DNA of 21,394 nt from Peptococcaceae bacterium (GTDB lineage: Bacteria; Bacillota; Peptococcia; Peptococcales; Peptococcaceae). The notes under the pieces are model-generated. The model had not been told where the DNA came from. It searched no databases and was given only the letters and a program-made list of their open reading frames with translations. The position numbers were made by a program, and so were the translations under genes. The stretch covers positions 1 to 21,394 of the forward strand of contig JAFXJE010000074.1 in assembly GCA_017532485.1 (NCBI GenBank), given 5' to 3'. Positions within the stretch are counted from its first letter, which is position 1. Each line of letters begins with the position of its first letter. Positions 7,586 to 14,927 of the stretch are shown in pieces.

Positions 7586-8722
7586 CTAAACAAAAATGGA
7601 CAAATTATCACGATGAATTACTTCATCATAATCTTTATAACCCAAAATAGAGCAAATATCCTTTGTTTTTTGCCCTTTAATTTTCATAATTTCCTGCTGA
7701 CTATAATTACTAATGCCACGCGCTATTTCTTTGCCCTGCAAATCTAAAATATGCACAACGTCACCAGCTGCAAATGTACCTTCAACAGCAGTAATACCAC
7801 CTGGCAACAAGCTTTTGCCCTTGTGAAGCAAAGCTTCTTTCGCACCATCATCAACAATAATATTTCCTTGCACATGCGAGCCGAAAGCAATCCAGCTTTT
7901 CCGTAAATGCGGCTTAATTTCCTGCGGCACAAACAAGGTACCTACAGATTCTCCGGAAATAATCTGACCAATAATATCAGGCTCTGAGCCTAAAGCAATC
8001 ATTAGTGGAATTCCCGCATTAACAGCAATTTTCGCTGCAATAATTTTAGTTGCCATTCCACCACTGCCAAATTTGCTGCCGACGCTGCCAGCTTTACCTT
8101 CAATACTTTCATCAATTTGCTCAACTACAGCCAATCTTTGCGCATCTTTATTTTTTCGAGGGTCAGCATTGTAGAAACCATCTATATCTGTCAATAAGAT
8201 GACCAAATCAGCATCAATCAAAGTAGCTACCAAAGCCGCTAAAGTATCATTATCACCAAATTTAATTTCTTCAAAAGCTACCGTATCATTTTCGTTGACA
8301 ATTGGAATAACACCTAAATCCAACAAAGTAAGCAAAGTATTGCGCGCATTTAAAAAGCGTTGTCTATGCTCTAAGTCTGCCTTAGTCAATAACAATTGAG
8401 CCGTAGTTTGGCCATATTCGGCAAACATTTTTTCATATAAATGCAGTAAAATTCCTTGTCCGATAGCTGCTACTGCTTGTTTTTCCGGAATAGTCTTCGG
8501 GCGTTTATCCAGATTAAGCTTACCCATACCTGCACCAATCGCCCCAGAACTTACCAGCACAACTTCTTTACCTTGATTGCGCAAATCCGATAATTGACGC
8601 ACCAGCCGTTCTATTCTCTCTAAATTCAGCTTACCTGTACTATGCGTCAAGGTACTAGTCCCAACCTTAACCACGATTTTTTCAGCGTTTTTTACTAGAT
8701 GTTGATAATGCTCCCGTTCCAT
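7586..8722 (-). CDS. proB: Glutamate 5-kinase
   Basis: This 378-aa enzyme phosphorylates glutamate for proline synthesis. The amino acid kinase fold starts with IVVKVGTSTLT (16-26) and continues with VLVSSGAIGAGM (55-66), IVNENDTVAF (141-150) and FGDNDTLAALVA (155-166). Residues about 275-365 are the C-terminal PUA domain found in many ProB proteins. GAGGA sits 7 bases before the ATG at 8722, just beyond the yhbY stop. ProB is normally feedback-inhibited by proline; nothing in the sequence shows transcriptional control specific to this gene. Confidence 0.97.
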   Translation of the reverse strand: MEREHYQHLVKNAEKIVVKVGTSTLTHSTGKLNLERIERLVRQLSDLRNQGKEVVLVSSGAIGAGMGKLNLDKRPKTIPEKQAVAAIGQGILLHLYEKMFAEYGQTTAQLLLTKADLEHRQRFLNARNTLLTLLDLGVIPIVNENDTVAFEEIKFGDNDTLAALVATLIDADLVILLTDIDGFYNADPRKNKDAQRLAVVEQIDESIEGKAGSVGSKFGSGGMATKIIAAKIAVNAGIPLMIALGSEPDIIGQIISGESVGTLFVPQEIKPHLRKSWIAFGSHVQGNIIVDDGAKEALLHKGKSLLPGGITAVEGTFAAGDVVHILDLQGKEIARGISNYSQQEIMKIKGQKTKDICSILGYKDYDEVIHRDNLSIFV

Positions 8723-8732
8723 GATTGAGTCC

Positions 8733-9065
8733 TCATTTCCGGTAATAGTTTACCTTTTTAGGTTTTTCAGCTTTTGGTAATTCTATTGGTTTGCTTTTTT
8801 TCGCATTATGACGATAGAGTAAAATGTTTCTCCCGATAACTTGAACAAGTTCAGAATTAGTGCCTTCACTCAAAGCTTCAGCTACTTCACTTACTTCTTC
8901 CAAACAGTTTTTCAAAACTTTAACCTTTACTAATTCGCGCGCAACCAAAGCTTCTTCAACAGAATGTAAAACACTTTCATTTATCCCTGCCTTACCTACT
9001 TGAATAATAGCTTCTTCTGTCATTGCCAAGCCGCGCAAAAAGCTTTTTTGTTTCCCTGTCAACAT
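8733..9065 (-). CDS. yhbY: Ribosome assembly RNA-binding protein YhbY (CRM domain)
   Basis: This 110-aa protein has a single CRM domain, known from YhbY of the 50S assembly pathway. Typical marks are LTGKQKSFLRGLA at the N-terminus, the VGKAGI loop (23-28), which corresponds to the conserved GxxG RNA-binding loop, and ELVQVIGRNILLYR (about 73-86). The lysine-rich tail from about 90 is longer than the bare domain. Its GGAG ribosome site lies inside the last codons of the preceding 55-aa gene, only three bases separate the two, and proB follows after 10 bases. Confidence 0.95.
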   Translation of the reverse strand: MLTGKQKSFLRGLAMTEEAIIQVGKAGINESVLHSVEEALVARELVKVKVLKNCLEEVSEVAEALSEGTNSELVQVIGRNILLYRHNAKKSKPIELPKAEKPKKVNYYRK

Positions 9066-9068
9066 ATT

Positions 9069-9236
9069 TTACTCCACCTTATCCTTTTGTGTATTTTTTT
9101 TATATTGAGCTGCCAATTTTTGCAATCGTTCTTGTTTTTCCTGCTGTGTATTGCCGACAAAAGTCTTTTCATTGCTGCCATCTACCCATTTTCCTGCCGG
9201 TCTTTTTCGTGGTGCCGCATAAACATTTTTACCCAT
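9069..9236 (-). CDS. Small basic protein of 55 aa upstream of yhbY, unknown function
   Basis: An ATG at 9236 opens a 55-codon frame ending at TAA 9069-9071, three bases before the yhbY ATG. The protein starts MGKNVYAAPRKRPAGKW and ends in a lysine- and glutamine-rich helix (QQEKQERLQKLAAQYKK). It is strongly basic, without membrane segments or cysteines. AAAGGA lies about 10 bases upstream and a TGCTATAAT promoter element further out, so it would be the first gene of the long operon. The yhbY ribosome site lies inside its last codons, which argues for translational coupling. I do not recognise the family; an RNA- or ribosome-binding role is only a guess. Confidence 0.6.
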   Translation of the reverse strand: MGKNVYAAPRKRPAGKWVDGSNEKTFVGNTQQEKQERLQKLAAQYKKNTQKDKVE

Positions 9237-9275
9237 CTACGCTTCATCCTTTCTCTTCCGAAAGATTATCATGTC

Positions 9276-9281
9276 ATTATA
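9276..9281 (-). promoter_or_regulatory. Extended -10 promoter of the yhbY-proBA-nadD-murI operon
   Basis: On the minus strand TATAAT is preceded by TGC, giving an extended -10 element (TGCTATAAT). The -35 region is poor (TAGCAT at 17 bp spacing). It lies about 40 bases before the first start codon at 9236 and back-to-back with the glycosyltransferase promoter. Confidence 0.6.
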
Positions 9282-9302
9282 GCACAAAAAGACAAACTAT
9301 GC

Positions 9303-9308
9303 TATACT
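9303..9308 (+). promoter_or_regulatory. Extended -10 promoter of the glycosyltransferase gene
   Basis: TATACT is preceded by TGC (TGCTATACT), an extended -10 element, with no good -35 hexamer. It lies 39 bases before the ATG at 9347, which has the strong ribosome site AAGGAGG 10 bases upstream. Confidence 0.6.
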
Positions 9309-9346
9309 GACAGCAAAAGAAGACTATTATTAAGGAGGTTATTTAT

Positions 9347-10351
9347 ATGATTACTATTAGTGTTTGTATGATTGTCAAAAATGAAGAACTCTTGCTTGCC
9401 CAATGCCTAGACTCTTTACAAAATATCGCCGATGAAATTATTATCGTTGATACCGGTTCCACCGACCGTACTAAAGAAATAGCCAGTCGCTATACAGACA
9501 AAATTTTTGATTTTCCTTGGATTCATGATTATTCGGCTGCTCGCAATTTTGCTGCTGAACAAGCAAGCATGGAATATATTTACATGGCTGATGCTGATGA
9601 ACGCCTTGATGACTTCAACCAAAAACAATTTGCTGCCTTAAAAAGCACACTCCTGCCGGAAATAGACATTGTGCAAATGATTTACTGCAATCAACTGGAG
9701 CATAACACCACTTATAATTTTGATCGCGAATACCGTCCAAAATTATACAAACGCATCCGAACTTTTCGCTGGCAAAATCCAATCCACGAAACCGTAGCTT
9801 TAGAGCCGATTATTTTTGACAGCGATATTGAAATTATCCATCAACCACTTAATAATCATGCCGCACGCGATTTCAAGGATTACCTTTACAACATTCAACA
9901 AGGCAAAATTCTTTATCGCACACCTTATATTATGTATGCCAAAGAATTATTTATCGCCGGCACCGACCAAGATTTTCTCCAGGCTGAAGAGTATTTTTAC
10001 CATACTCTGAATTATGACTGTCGCTCCGTAGAAGAATTGAAAGCAGCCCAATGCGTTGTGGCTCATGCTGCGCGCTTGCGTCAAGACTTTGACCGTTTAA
10101 TGAAATGCTGCTTACGCAATCTAGCAGACGGTCAGCCAAGCGCCGAAATTTGTTATGAGTTGGGCGAATATTATTTTACCAAGCAAGATTTTAATGAGGC
10201 TCTTCTCTGGTATTATAACGCAGCCTTTGAAACCACCTCTGAATTAAATATCCAATACAGCAGCACTCTGCCCTTGGAACGCCTGGCACAATGCTGCACT
10301 CAGCTCGGTGATAATGAGCAAGCAGAATACTACAAACAAATGATAAAATAA
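9347..10351 (+). CDS. Family 2 glycosyltransferase with C-terminal TPR-like region
   Basis: This 334-aa protein begins directly with a GT-A fold: ISVCMIVKNEE (4-14), IIIVDTGSTDRT (31-42) and a DxD-type metal site at D82-A-D84 in MADADERL. The region YSAARNFAAEQA (62-73) is typical of the GT2 subgroup that carries TPR repeats. Residues about 190-334 are helical, with ICYELGEYYFTKQDFNEALLWYY and LERLAQCCTQLGDNEQAEYY resembling TPR units. No membrane segment is evident, so a cytoplasmic enzyme glycosylating a protein or a lipid-linked sugar is likely, but the acceptor is unknown. It stands alone between its own promoter and a terminator, divergent from the operon to its left. Confidence 0.88.
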   Translation: MITISVCMIVKNEELLLAQCLDSLQNIADEIIIVDTGSTDRTKEIASRYTDKIFDFPWIHDYSAARNFAAEQASMEYIYMADADERLDDFNQKQFAALKSTLLPEIDIVQMIYCNQLEHNTTYNFDREYRPKLYKRIRTFRWQNPIHETVALEPIIFDSDIEIIHQPLNNHAARDFKDYLYNIQQGKILYRTPYIMYAKELFIAGTDQDFLQAEEYFYHTLNYDCRSVEELKAAQCVVAHAARLRQDFDRLMKCCLRNLADGQPSAEICYELGEYYFTKQDFNEALLWYYNAAFETTSELNIQYSSTLPLERLAQCCTQLGDNEQAEYYKQMIK

Positions 10352-10354
10352 AAG

Positions 10355-10390
10355 AAAATGCTGGGACAATTTTTTTGCCCCAGCATTTTT
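10355..10390 (+). terminator. Bidirectional rho-independent terminator
   Basis: AAAATGCTGGG (10355-10365) pairs with CCCAGCATTTT (10379-10389), with a T-rich loop, and is followed by T residues on either strand. It serves the glycosyltransferase gene and the convergent YqeY-like gene, which ends at 10396. Confidence 0.85.
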
Positions 10391-10395
10391 CATCT

Positions 10396-10836
10396 TTATT
10401 CACTTAACAAACTGTCTACTACAGTACCAATTAATTTACCATCGGCTTTCCCTTTTAATTCAGCCATAACAGCCTTCATTACTTGACCTTTATTTTTTAC
10501 GGTCAATTCCACTCCTGCTTGCTCCACAATTGCTTTAACAGCAGCAGCCACTTCTTCGCTGTCCATTTGTTTTGGCAGATAACTTTCCAAAATAGCTGCT
10601 TCAACATTTAATTCAGCAATAGCATCTTCTCTGCCTTTTGCCATGTCAATAGCTTCTCTGATTTGTTTTAATTCTTTACGAATAACATCTAAACATTCAT
10701 CTTCCGTACAATCACGACCTAATTCTTTGTGCTTATAGGTCAAACCGGAAATTAACATAGTAATTACTTTATTTTTTACTGTGTCTTTTTCTTTTAATGC
10801 AGCCATTTTATCTGCACGCAAACGATTTGTATACAT
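10396..10836 (-). CDS. GatB/YqeY domain-containing protein
   Basis: This 146-aa protein is of the YqeY family, related to the C-terminal tail domain of the GatB amidotransferase subunit. Visible marks are an N-terminal helical part (LRADKMAALKEKDTVKN), LRQ/IREAID-type helices, AILESYLPKQMDSEEV (about 78-93), and the C-terminal GQVMKAVMAELKGKADGKLI (about 117-136), which is the conserved tRNA-interaction motif of the GatB tail. The exact role of free YqeY proteins is not settled. The strong ribosome site GAGGAGG is 7 bases before the ATG. It has its own promoter after the pckA terminator and ends at the bidirectional terminator, so it is probably monocistronic. Confidence 0.92.
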   Translation of the reverse strand: MYTNRLRADKMAALKEKDTVKNKVITMLISGLTYKHKELGRDCTEDECLDVIRKELKQIREAIDMAKGREDAIAELNVEAAILESYLPKQMDSEEVAAAVKAIVEQAGVELTVKNKGQVMKAVMAELKGKADGKLIGTVVDSLLSE

Positions 10837-10867
10837 CGTTCAACCTCCTCATCTTTTGTCATTTTTT

Positions 10868-10896
10868 ATTCTAACACACCCATTTTTTTCAGGCAA
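10868..10896 (-). promoter_or_regulatory. Sigma-A type promoter of the YqeY-like gene
   Basis: On the minus strand, TTGCCT (10891-10896) and TAGAAT (10868-10873) are separated by exactly 17 bp (10874-10890). The start codon is about 31 bases downstream of the -10 box, leaving room for the GAGGAGG ribosome site. Confidence 0.7.
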
Positions 10897-10899
10897 GAC

Positions 10900-10927
10900 A
10901 AAAAAGAGGCCGGATTATTCCAGCCTC
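10900..10927 (-). terminator. Rho-independent terminator of pckA
   Basis: On the minus strand GAGGCTGG pairs with CCGGCCTC around an AATAAT loop and is followed by a run of T. It lies 13 bases after the pckA stop at 10940 and directly precedes the promoter of the next gene. Confidence 0.85.
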
Positions 10928-10939
10928 CTCCTAATTATC

Positions 10940-12538
10940 TTACTCTGCGTCTACTACAGGACCAGCACTTACTAAGAAATCTGGTGCTGAATCAAAACGT
11001 TTGAAGTTTTCTACGAATTTCTTCGCTAACATTTTTGCCTGTTTATTATAAGCATCTCTATCAAACCACATATTAGCTGGGTTTAAAACATTGTCATCTA
11101 CACCTTCACAATGAGTTGGCATAGCAACTTTGAAAATATCATGTTCAACAAATTCGCCTTTTTCCAGTTCGCCGTTTAAAGCTGCACTTACTAAAGTTCT
11201 AGTATAGGATAATTTAATTCTTTCACCTACACCATAAGGGCCGCCTACCCAACCAGTGTTTACTAAATATACATTTACATTATATTTTTCAATTTTTTCT
11301 GCCAGCATTTTGGAATATACTAATGGGTCCATTGGCAAGAATGGCTCACCAAAGCAAGTAGAGAATGCTGCTTGTGGTTCAGTAATACCTCTTTCTGTGC
11401 CAGCCAATTTACTGGTATAACCAGACAAGAAGTGATACATAGCCTGTAAAGTATTTAATTTGGAAATTGGAGGTAAAACACCGAAAGCATCTGCTGTTAA
11501 GAAAATTACAGTCTTTGGAATACCACCCAAACCATCAAGCTGTGCATTTGGAATATATTCTACTGGATAAGCAGCTCTAGTATTTTCAGTTAAACTTTCA
11601 TCATAAAAATCAATTGTTCTAGTGCCTGGGAAAAATTGAACATTTTCTGTTAAAGCACCAAATTTAATAGCATCAAAAATTTGTGGTTCTTGAATTCTAT
11701 TCAAGCGTACAGCTTTTGCATAGCAGCCACCTTCGATATTGAAGACACCATGACTAGACCAGCCATGCTCGTCATCACCGATTAACATACGTTCTGGGTC
11801 AGCAGATAAAGTAGTTTTCCCTGTACCAGATAAACCGAAGAATAAAGCAACACTGCCGTCTTCTGGGTCCATATTAGCGGAACAATGCATTGGTAAAACA
11901 TTTAAATCAGGCAAGAAGAAATTCATTGCAGAGAATACGGATTTTTTCATTTCACCACAATATTGACTGCCTACAATTAAAATAATATTTTTTTCTAAAT
12001 CTAAAATAATTGCTGCATCGGAATTAACACCATCTACTTCAGGATCACATTTAAAACCTGGTGCACAAATTAAGTGCATATCAGGTTCAAAGCCTGCTAA
12101 TTTTTCTTTGGCAGGACGAACTAACATCTGGTGCATAAATAAATTTTGATGTGCATATTCGTTAACTACACGAATTTTCTTTTGATAAGTTTCATCTGCA
12201 CCTGCTAAACCGTCAAATACATAAAGTTCTTTGCCGTTTAAATAAGTCATAACTTTTGCATACAATTTTTCAAATGTTTCTGCATCAATTGGCACATTTA
12301 CTTTGCCCCACGCAATTTTTTTATCAATAGATTTGCGTTTAACGATAAAGCGGTCATTAGGGGAACGACCTGTAAATTTCCCTGTTTCTACGCGAAAAGC
12401 ACCTGTGTCGGTTAATACACCTTCACCTTTTGCTAAAGCATCTTCAACCAATAAAGCTGGTTCAAGATTATACTTAATCATACCTGGTTGTTCAATACCT
12501 ACTTTTGTAAGTTCTTTAACAATCGCATTTTCTCCCAT
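10940..12538 (-). CDS. pckA: ATP-dependent phosphoenolpyruvate carboxykinase
   Basis: This 532-aa enzyme interconverts oxaloacetate and PEP with ATP/ADP. In anaerobes it serves gluconeogenesis or, running toward oxaloacetate, CO2 fixation into succinate or propionate. The nucleotide site is intact: [13 protein letters not shown] with the P-loop at 235-242 and [10 protein letters not shown] just after it, and TGRSPNDRF (56-64) is the substrate loop. This ATP-type form lacks the GTP-type features. GAGAGG sits 6 bases before the ATG at 12538. It has its own strong promoter and terminator, so it is transcribed alone. Length is typical for the family (about 530). Confidence 0.97.
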   Translation of the reverse strand: MGENAIVKELTKVGIEQPGMIKYNLEPALLVEDALAKGEGVLTDTGAFRVETGKFTGRSPNDRFIVKRKSIDKKIAWGKVNVPIDAETFEKLYAKVMTYLNGKELYVFDGLAGADETYQKKIRVVNEYAHQNLFMHQMLVRPAKEKLAGFEPDMHLICAPGFKCDPEVDGVNSDAAIILDLEKNIILIVGSQYCGEMKKSVFSAMNFFLPDLNVLPMHCSANMDPEDGSVALFFGLSGTGKTTLSADPERMLIGDDEHGWSSHGVFNIEGGCYAKAVRLNRIQEPQIFDAIKFGALTENVQFFPGTRTIDFYDESLTENTRAAYPVEYIPNAQLDGLGGIPKTVIFLTADAFGVLPPISKLNTLQAMYHFLSGYTSKLAGTERGITEPQAAFSTCFGEPFLPMDPLVYSKMLAEKIEKYNVNVYLVNTGWVGGPYGVGERIKLSYTRTLVSAALNGELEKGEFVEHDIFKVAMPTHCEGVDDNVLNPANMWFDRDAYNKQAKMLAKKFVENFKRFDSAPDFLVSAGPVVDAE

Positions 12539-12627
12539 GATACGCCTCTCTCTTTCATCTTGTTTTATTCATCAAGAAAAATTTATGTGTTTATCGTGTA
12601 TACAAAAAACATCTTAACCTCGTAGTT

Positions 12628-12656
12628 ATTTTACACCCAGCACTCATTTAGGTCAA
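12628..12656 (-). promoter_or_regulatory. Sigma-A promoter of pckA
   Basis: On the minus strand TTGACC (12651-12656) and TAAAAT (12628-12633) are separated by 17 bp (12634-12650). Transcription would start near 12621, giving a leader of about 83 bases. Two copies of the palindrome ATAATTAT (12675-12682 and 12720-12727) lie upstream of the -35 and may be operator sites, though AT-rich sequence makes this uncertain. Confidence 0.75.
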
Positions 12657-12734
12657 CTATTTTTCCCCTAAAAGATAATTATGACACCTAATTAAATCAT
12701 TCATCATTATTTATGAAGCATAATTATTTTGCAT

Positions 12735-12761
12735 AAAAAAACAGACTCTTTCGAGTCTGTT
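12735..12761 (-). terminator. Rho-independent terminator after the cysteine-rich genes
   Basis: ACAGACTC (12741-12748) pairs with GAGTCTGT (12753-12760) around a four-base loop. On the minus strand it is followed by a run of seven T, so it terminates transcription from the gene ending at 12783. Confidence 0.88.
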
Positions 12762-12782
12762 CTATTTTTACTTCATTTTACT

Positions 12783-13370
12783 TTATTTTTCTTTCTGTTT
12801 CCAAAAACAAAAACCAGTATAGCCCAAAGTCAGCAAAGCAACGCTAATACCCAAGACTGGCAACAACAAAACTAAGCCTGCCCCTACAGCTAAGAGAAGA
12901 ATTTTTCCTTTATCCCAAACTTCTCCCTCACCTTCACAAGTAGGACAAACCTTTTCCTTTGTGCCCTCACAAAGTGGACACGGCACATAGCGCTTCCCTT
13001 GACAAAGATGACAAGTAATATGTTCCTGCCAAGTTTCTTGATGATTACGCTGAATTTTGTCCAAACCAAAGCAAACAGGACAGTCAACTACGCCCTTACC
13101 TTTACAGGTAGCACAAACTTCACCATCTGCTTTCACTCCAGTTCCATGACAAACAGCACACTGCACCTTACCCTCATGGCAATGTGGATTATCACAAGGA
13201 ACTTCCATTTTTTGATTAATTACAACACTTTTTTCTACGGTACCCTTACCATTACAATTAGGACAGATTATTTCATTATTTTCATTACAATGACAATGGA
13301 CTTTCCCCTTGCCGTTACAATCGGAACATTCTTTCTTTAAATCAGTTATCCATTTCCATAATGAATTCAT
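12783..13370 (-). CDS. Cysteine-rich DnaJ-zinc-finger-like protein with C-terminal membrane anchor
   Basis: This 195-aa protein is packed with about eight CxxC-G motifs resembling the DnaJ central zinc-finger domain. They occur at CSDCNGKG (15-22), CPNCNGKG (36-43), CAVCHGTG (71-78), CATCKGKG (86-93), CPVCFG (97-102), CHLCQG (120-125), CPLCEG (131-136) and CPTCEGEG (142-149). From about 157 a hydrophobic stretch (ILLLAVGAGLVLLL and onward to about 189) forms one or two membrane segments, then KQKEK. There is no J domain, so it is not a DnaJ co-chaperone. I infer a zinc-ribbon domain in the cytoplasm and a C-terminal tail anchor, but no function is known to me. GAGG lies 7 bases before the ATG. 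The smaller, similar gene upstream ends 13 bases before it. Confidence 0.75.
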   Translation of the reverse strand: MNSLWKWITDLKKECSDCNGKGKVHCHCNENNEIICPNCNGKGTVEKSVVINQKMEVPCDNPHCHEGKVQCAVCHGTGVKADGEVCATCKGKGVVDCPVCFGLDKIQRNHQETWQEHITCHLCQGKRYVPCPLCEGTKEKVCPTCEGEGEVWDKGKILLLAVGAGLVLLLPVLGISVALLTLGYTGFCFWKQKEK

Positions 13371-13383
13371 CCTGTCACCTCAC

Positions 13384-13599
13384 TTACATAAAAAGAGCCA
13401 AACACAAACCAAAGGCTACCCCTAAAACACCAGCAATAATACCAATAGTTCTATAGCTGTTTTTTTCTTCCCCAATATAACCTGTACCACCACAAGTCGG
13501 GCAATCTATAGTTTCACATTGAGTATTATCATCAATACTACAACAAATTATTTGTTTTTCCCCTTGACAAGTTGGACAAACTTCGCGCTGCCTAGCCAT
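13384..13599 (-). CDS. Small zinc-ribbon protein with C-terminal membrane segment
   Basis: This 71-aa protein has CPTCQGEK (8-15) and CPTCGGTG (33-40), a minimal DnaJ-type Cys4 zinc ribbon, with further cysteines CC and C between them. A hydrophobic C-terminal segment follows (about 50-71, IGIIAGVLGVAFGLCLALFM). It looks like a reduced relative of the 195-aa neighbour directly downstream, with which it shares an operon (13-bp gap). An upstream GTG at 13608 is in frame, but an AGGAT site only one base away cannot serve it, while the ATG at 13599 has AGGA 10 bases upstream; I chose the latter. A TATAAT box lies at 13634-13639. Confidence 0.65.
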   Translation of the reverse strand: MARQREVCPTCQGEKQIICCSIDDNTQCETIDCPTCGGTGYIGEEKNSYRTIGIIAGVLGVAFGLCLALFM

Positions 13600-13633
13600 A
13601 CGTCTCACATCCTAAATATTGATTTATACTATC

Positions 13634-13639
13634 ATTATA
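13634..13639 (-). promoter_or_regulatory. Candidate -10 box for the zinc-ribbon gene pair
   Basis: On the minus strand TATAAT lies 35 bases before the ATG at 13599. The -35 is weak (TGTTCA at 17 bp), so this is a candidate only. It sits downstream of the birA stop at 13686 and would give the pair its own transcript. Confidence 0.45.
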
Positions 13640-13685
13640 TCTGCTTTTTATTAATTTGAACAGTATTTTTTATTTATTTCGCCAA

Positions 13686-14453
13686 TTAAATATATTCTTT
13701 ATCTTTACCTCGTAAAGAAACATCACCACTAATGATAGCTTTTTTACCTGCTTCCGTTTGTAACAACAAAGCTCCGTCTTCACCTAAACCCAGCACCCTG
13801 CCGCTAATTTCCGTCTGACCACCACCACTTACCACAACCTCAGCATCGAGAATGGCACATAGTTCCGTCCATTTACGGGCAATTATTGCAAAACCTTTTT
13901 GCTGCAACAAAAAGTGATTGGCTTCCAATGCATTTAAAATTTCTGCCAGTAACAATTCTTTATCCACTTTTCGCCCTAGCTCCAACGCCAAAGAAGTTGC
14001 TTTTTGCTGAATTTCTAACGGAAAATCCTCTTTTTCCTGATTTACATTTACTCCAAAGCCAATAACAAGCTGCTTGCCGCATAATTCCAATAAAATCCCA
14101 CAGACCTTCTTCTGTCCGAGTAAAACATCATTCGGCCATTTTAACCCCGTAACCATTCCCGTCACCTTAGTAATTCCTTCGGCTACAGCAACAGCTGTAA
14201 CAAATGCGTAGCGTGATGCCTGCTGTAATTCGGTTGGGGTAAGCAAAACAGAACAAGCTATTCCTTTCTCTGAGGATACCCAGCTTCTGTCCAAACGACC
14301 ACGCCCTGCCTCTTGACATTCAGCCCAAACTACCGTACCCTCCACAGCACCTCGTTCAAGCTGTCTTTTCAGTTCTGCATTGGTAGAGTCAATGCTGGAT
14401 AAATGAATAACTTTATCTGCAGTAATAATTTTCGTCGTAAGTTTTTTATCCAT
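13686..14453 (-). CDS. birA: Biotin-acetyl-CoA-carboxylase ligase, monofunctional BirA
   Basis: The protein (255 aa from the chosen start) attaches biotin to carboxylase carrier proteins through biotinyl-AMP. Motifs: IDSTNAELK (21-29), the biotin loop GRGRLDRSW (50-58), and KWPNDVLLG (105-113), with GFGVNVN (132-138) following. There is no N-terminal winged helix, so it should not repress transcription as E. coli BirA does. An in-frame ATG at 14474 exists, but the ATG at 14453 has GAGG 6 bases ahead and gives the usual start. It also contains the C-terminal small domain from about 195. A promoter element is at 14486-14491. Confidence 0.95.
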   Translation of the reverse strand: MDKKLTTKIITADKVIHLSSIDSTNAELKRQLERGAVEGTVVWAECQEAGRGRLDRSWVSSEKGIACSVLLTPTELQQASRYAFVTAVAVAEGITKVTGMVTGLKWPNDVLLGQKKVCGILLELCGKQLVIGFGVNVNQEKEDFPLEIQQKATSLALELGRKVDKELLLAEILNALEANHFLLQQKGFAIIARKWTELCAILDAEVVVSGGGQTEISGRVLGLGEDGALLLQTEAGKKAIISGDVSLRGKDKEYI

Positions 14454-14485
14454 ACCACACCTCTTTCGGCTCATTATTTTTCTTT

Positions 14486-14491
14486 ATTATA
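14486..14491 (-). promoter_or_regulatory. Extended -10 promoter of birA
   Basis: On the minus strand TATAAT is preceded by TGC (TGCTATAAT), an extended -10 element, 33 bases before the ATG at 14453. The -35 is not recognisable (T-rich). This differs from the ordinary -35/-10 promoter of the diverging rpmB. Confidence 0.55.
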
Positions 14492-14581
14492 GCATATCTT
14501 TACTAAAAAAAACGCTGAAAATCCCTTAAAATGCCCATTTCTTGCACCCAAAAATTATTTTGCAAATTCTTAAAATTTCCC

Positions 14582-14610
14582 TTGCAATCGTTATTCCTTT
14601 CTGCTACAAT
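14582..14610 (+). promoter_or_regulatory. Promoter of rpmB
   Basis: TTGCAA (14582-14587) and TACAAT (14605-14610) are 17 bp apart, and the -10 is also preceded by TGC. Transcription would start near 14617, giving a leader of about 53 bases before the start codon at 14670. Confidence 0.75.
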
Positions 14611-14644
14611 AATACAAGTGATTTTAATGCACGAAGATATATGT

Positions 14645-14670
14645 TAGGTTTGAAGGAGGTGTCCAACCTA
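14645..14670 (+). promoter_or_regulatory. Potential hairpin occluding the rpmB ribosome binding site
   Basis: TAGGTT (14645-14650) is complementary to AACCTA (14665-14670), whose last A is the first base of the start codon. Within the 14-base loop, GGA and TCC can also pair. The GGAGG Shine-Dalgarno sequence lies inside the loop, so folding would hide the ribosome site. It may be a translational control element or chance. Confidence 0.45.
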
Positions 14671-14861
14671 TGTCTAGAAAATGCGAAATTTGTGGTAAAG
14701 GCGGCAGTGTAGGTATGGCAGTCAGCCATTCTCATATCCGTTCCAAAAAGAAATGGTTACCAAATGTACAGAAAGTAAGAGTTATTGTTAACGGTACACC
14801 AAAAAGAATCAATGTTTGTACACGTTGCTTACGTTCTAATAAAGTTCAAAGAGCTAACTAA
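14670..14861 (+). CDS. rpmB: Large ribosomal subunit protein bL28
   Basis: This 63-aa ribosomal protein begins SRKCEICGKG and contains the family signature VSHSHIRSKKKW (18-29) and TPKRINVCTRCLRS (43-56). It carries the C+ zinc form, with C5, C8, C50 and C53. GGAGG lies about 11 bases before the ATG, within a potential hairpin (14645-14670). It is transcribed from its own promoter and followed by a strong terminator, as expected for a highly expressed single gene. Length is normal for bL28. Confidence 0.97.
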   Translation: MSRKCEICGKGGSVGMAVSHSHIRSKKKWLPNVQKVRVIVNGTPKRINVCTRCLRSNKVQRAN

Positions 14862-14870
14862 TAACATTTC

Positions 14871-14897
14871 TGCACCTTGTTTTCAGGGTGCATTTTT
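14871..14897 (+). terminator. Rho-independent terminator of rpmB
   Basis: TGCACC (14871-14876) pairs with GGTGCA (14887-14892) around a loop that includes TTGTTTTCA, followed by TTTTTGTTTTTT. It lies about 10 bases after the rpmB stop and ends before the next gene starts at 14928. Confidence 0.85.
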
Positions 14898-14927
14898 GTT
14901 TTTTATGCAAAAAAAGGTGGGAAAAAG

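Noticed and set aside
9000..9350. Plus-strand frames of 95 and 116 codons opposite yhbY and the 55-aa gene
   Set aside because: They run opposite to a well-supported yhbY, and their hydrophobic, phenylalanine-rich composition is that of a shadow of an antisense AT-rich sequence.
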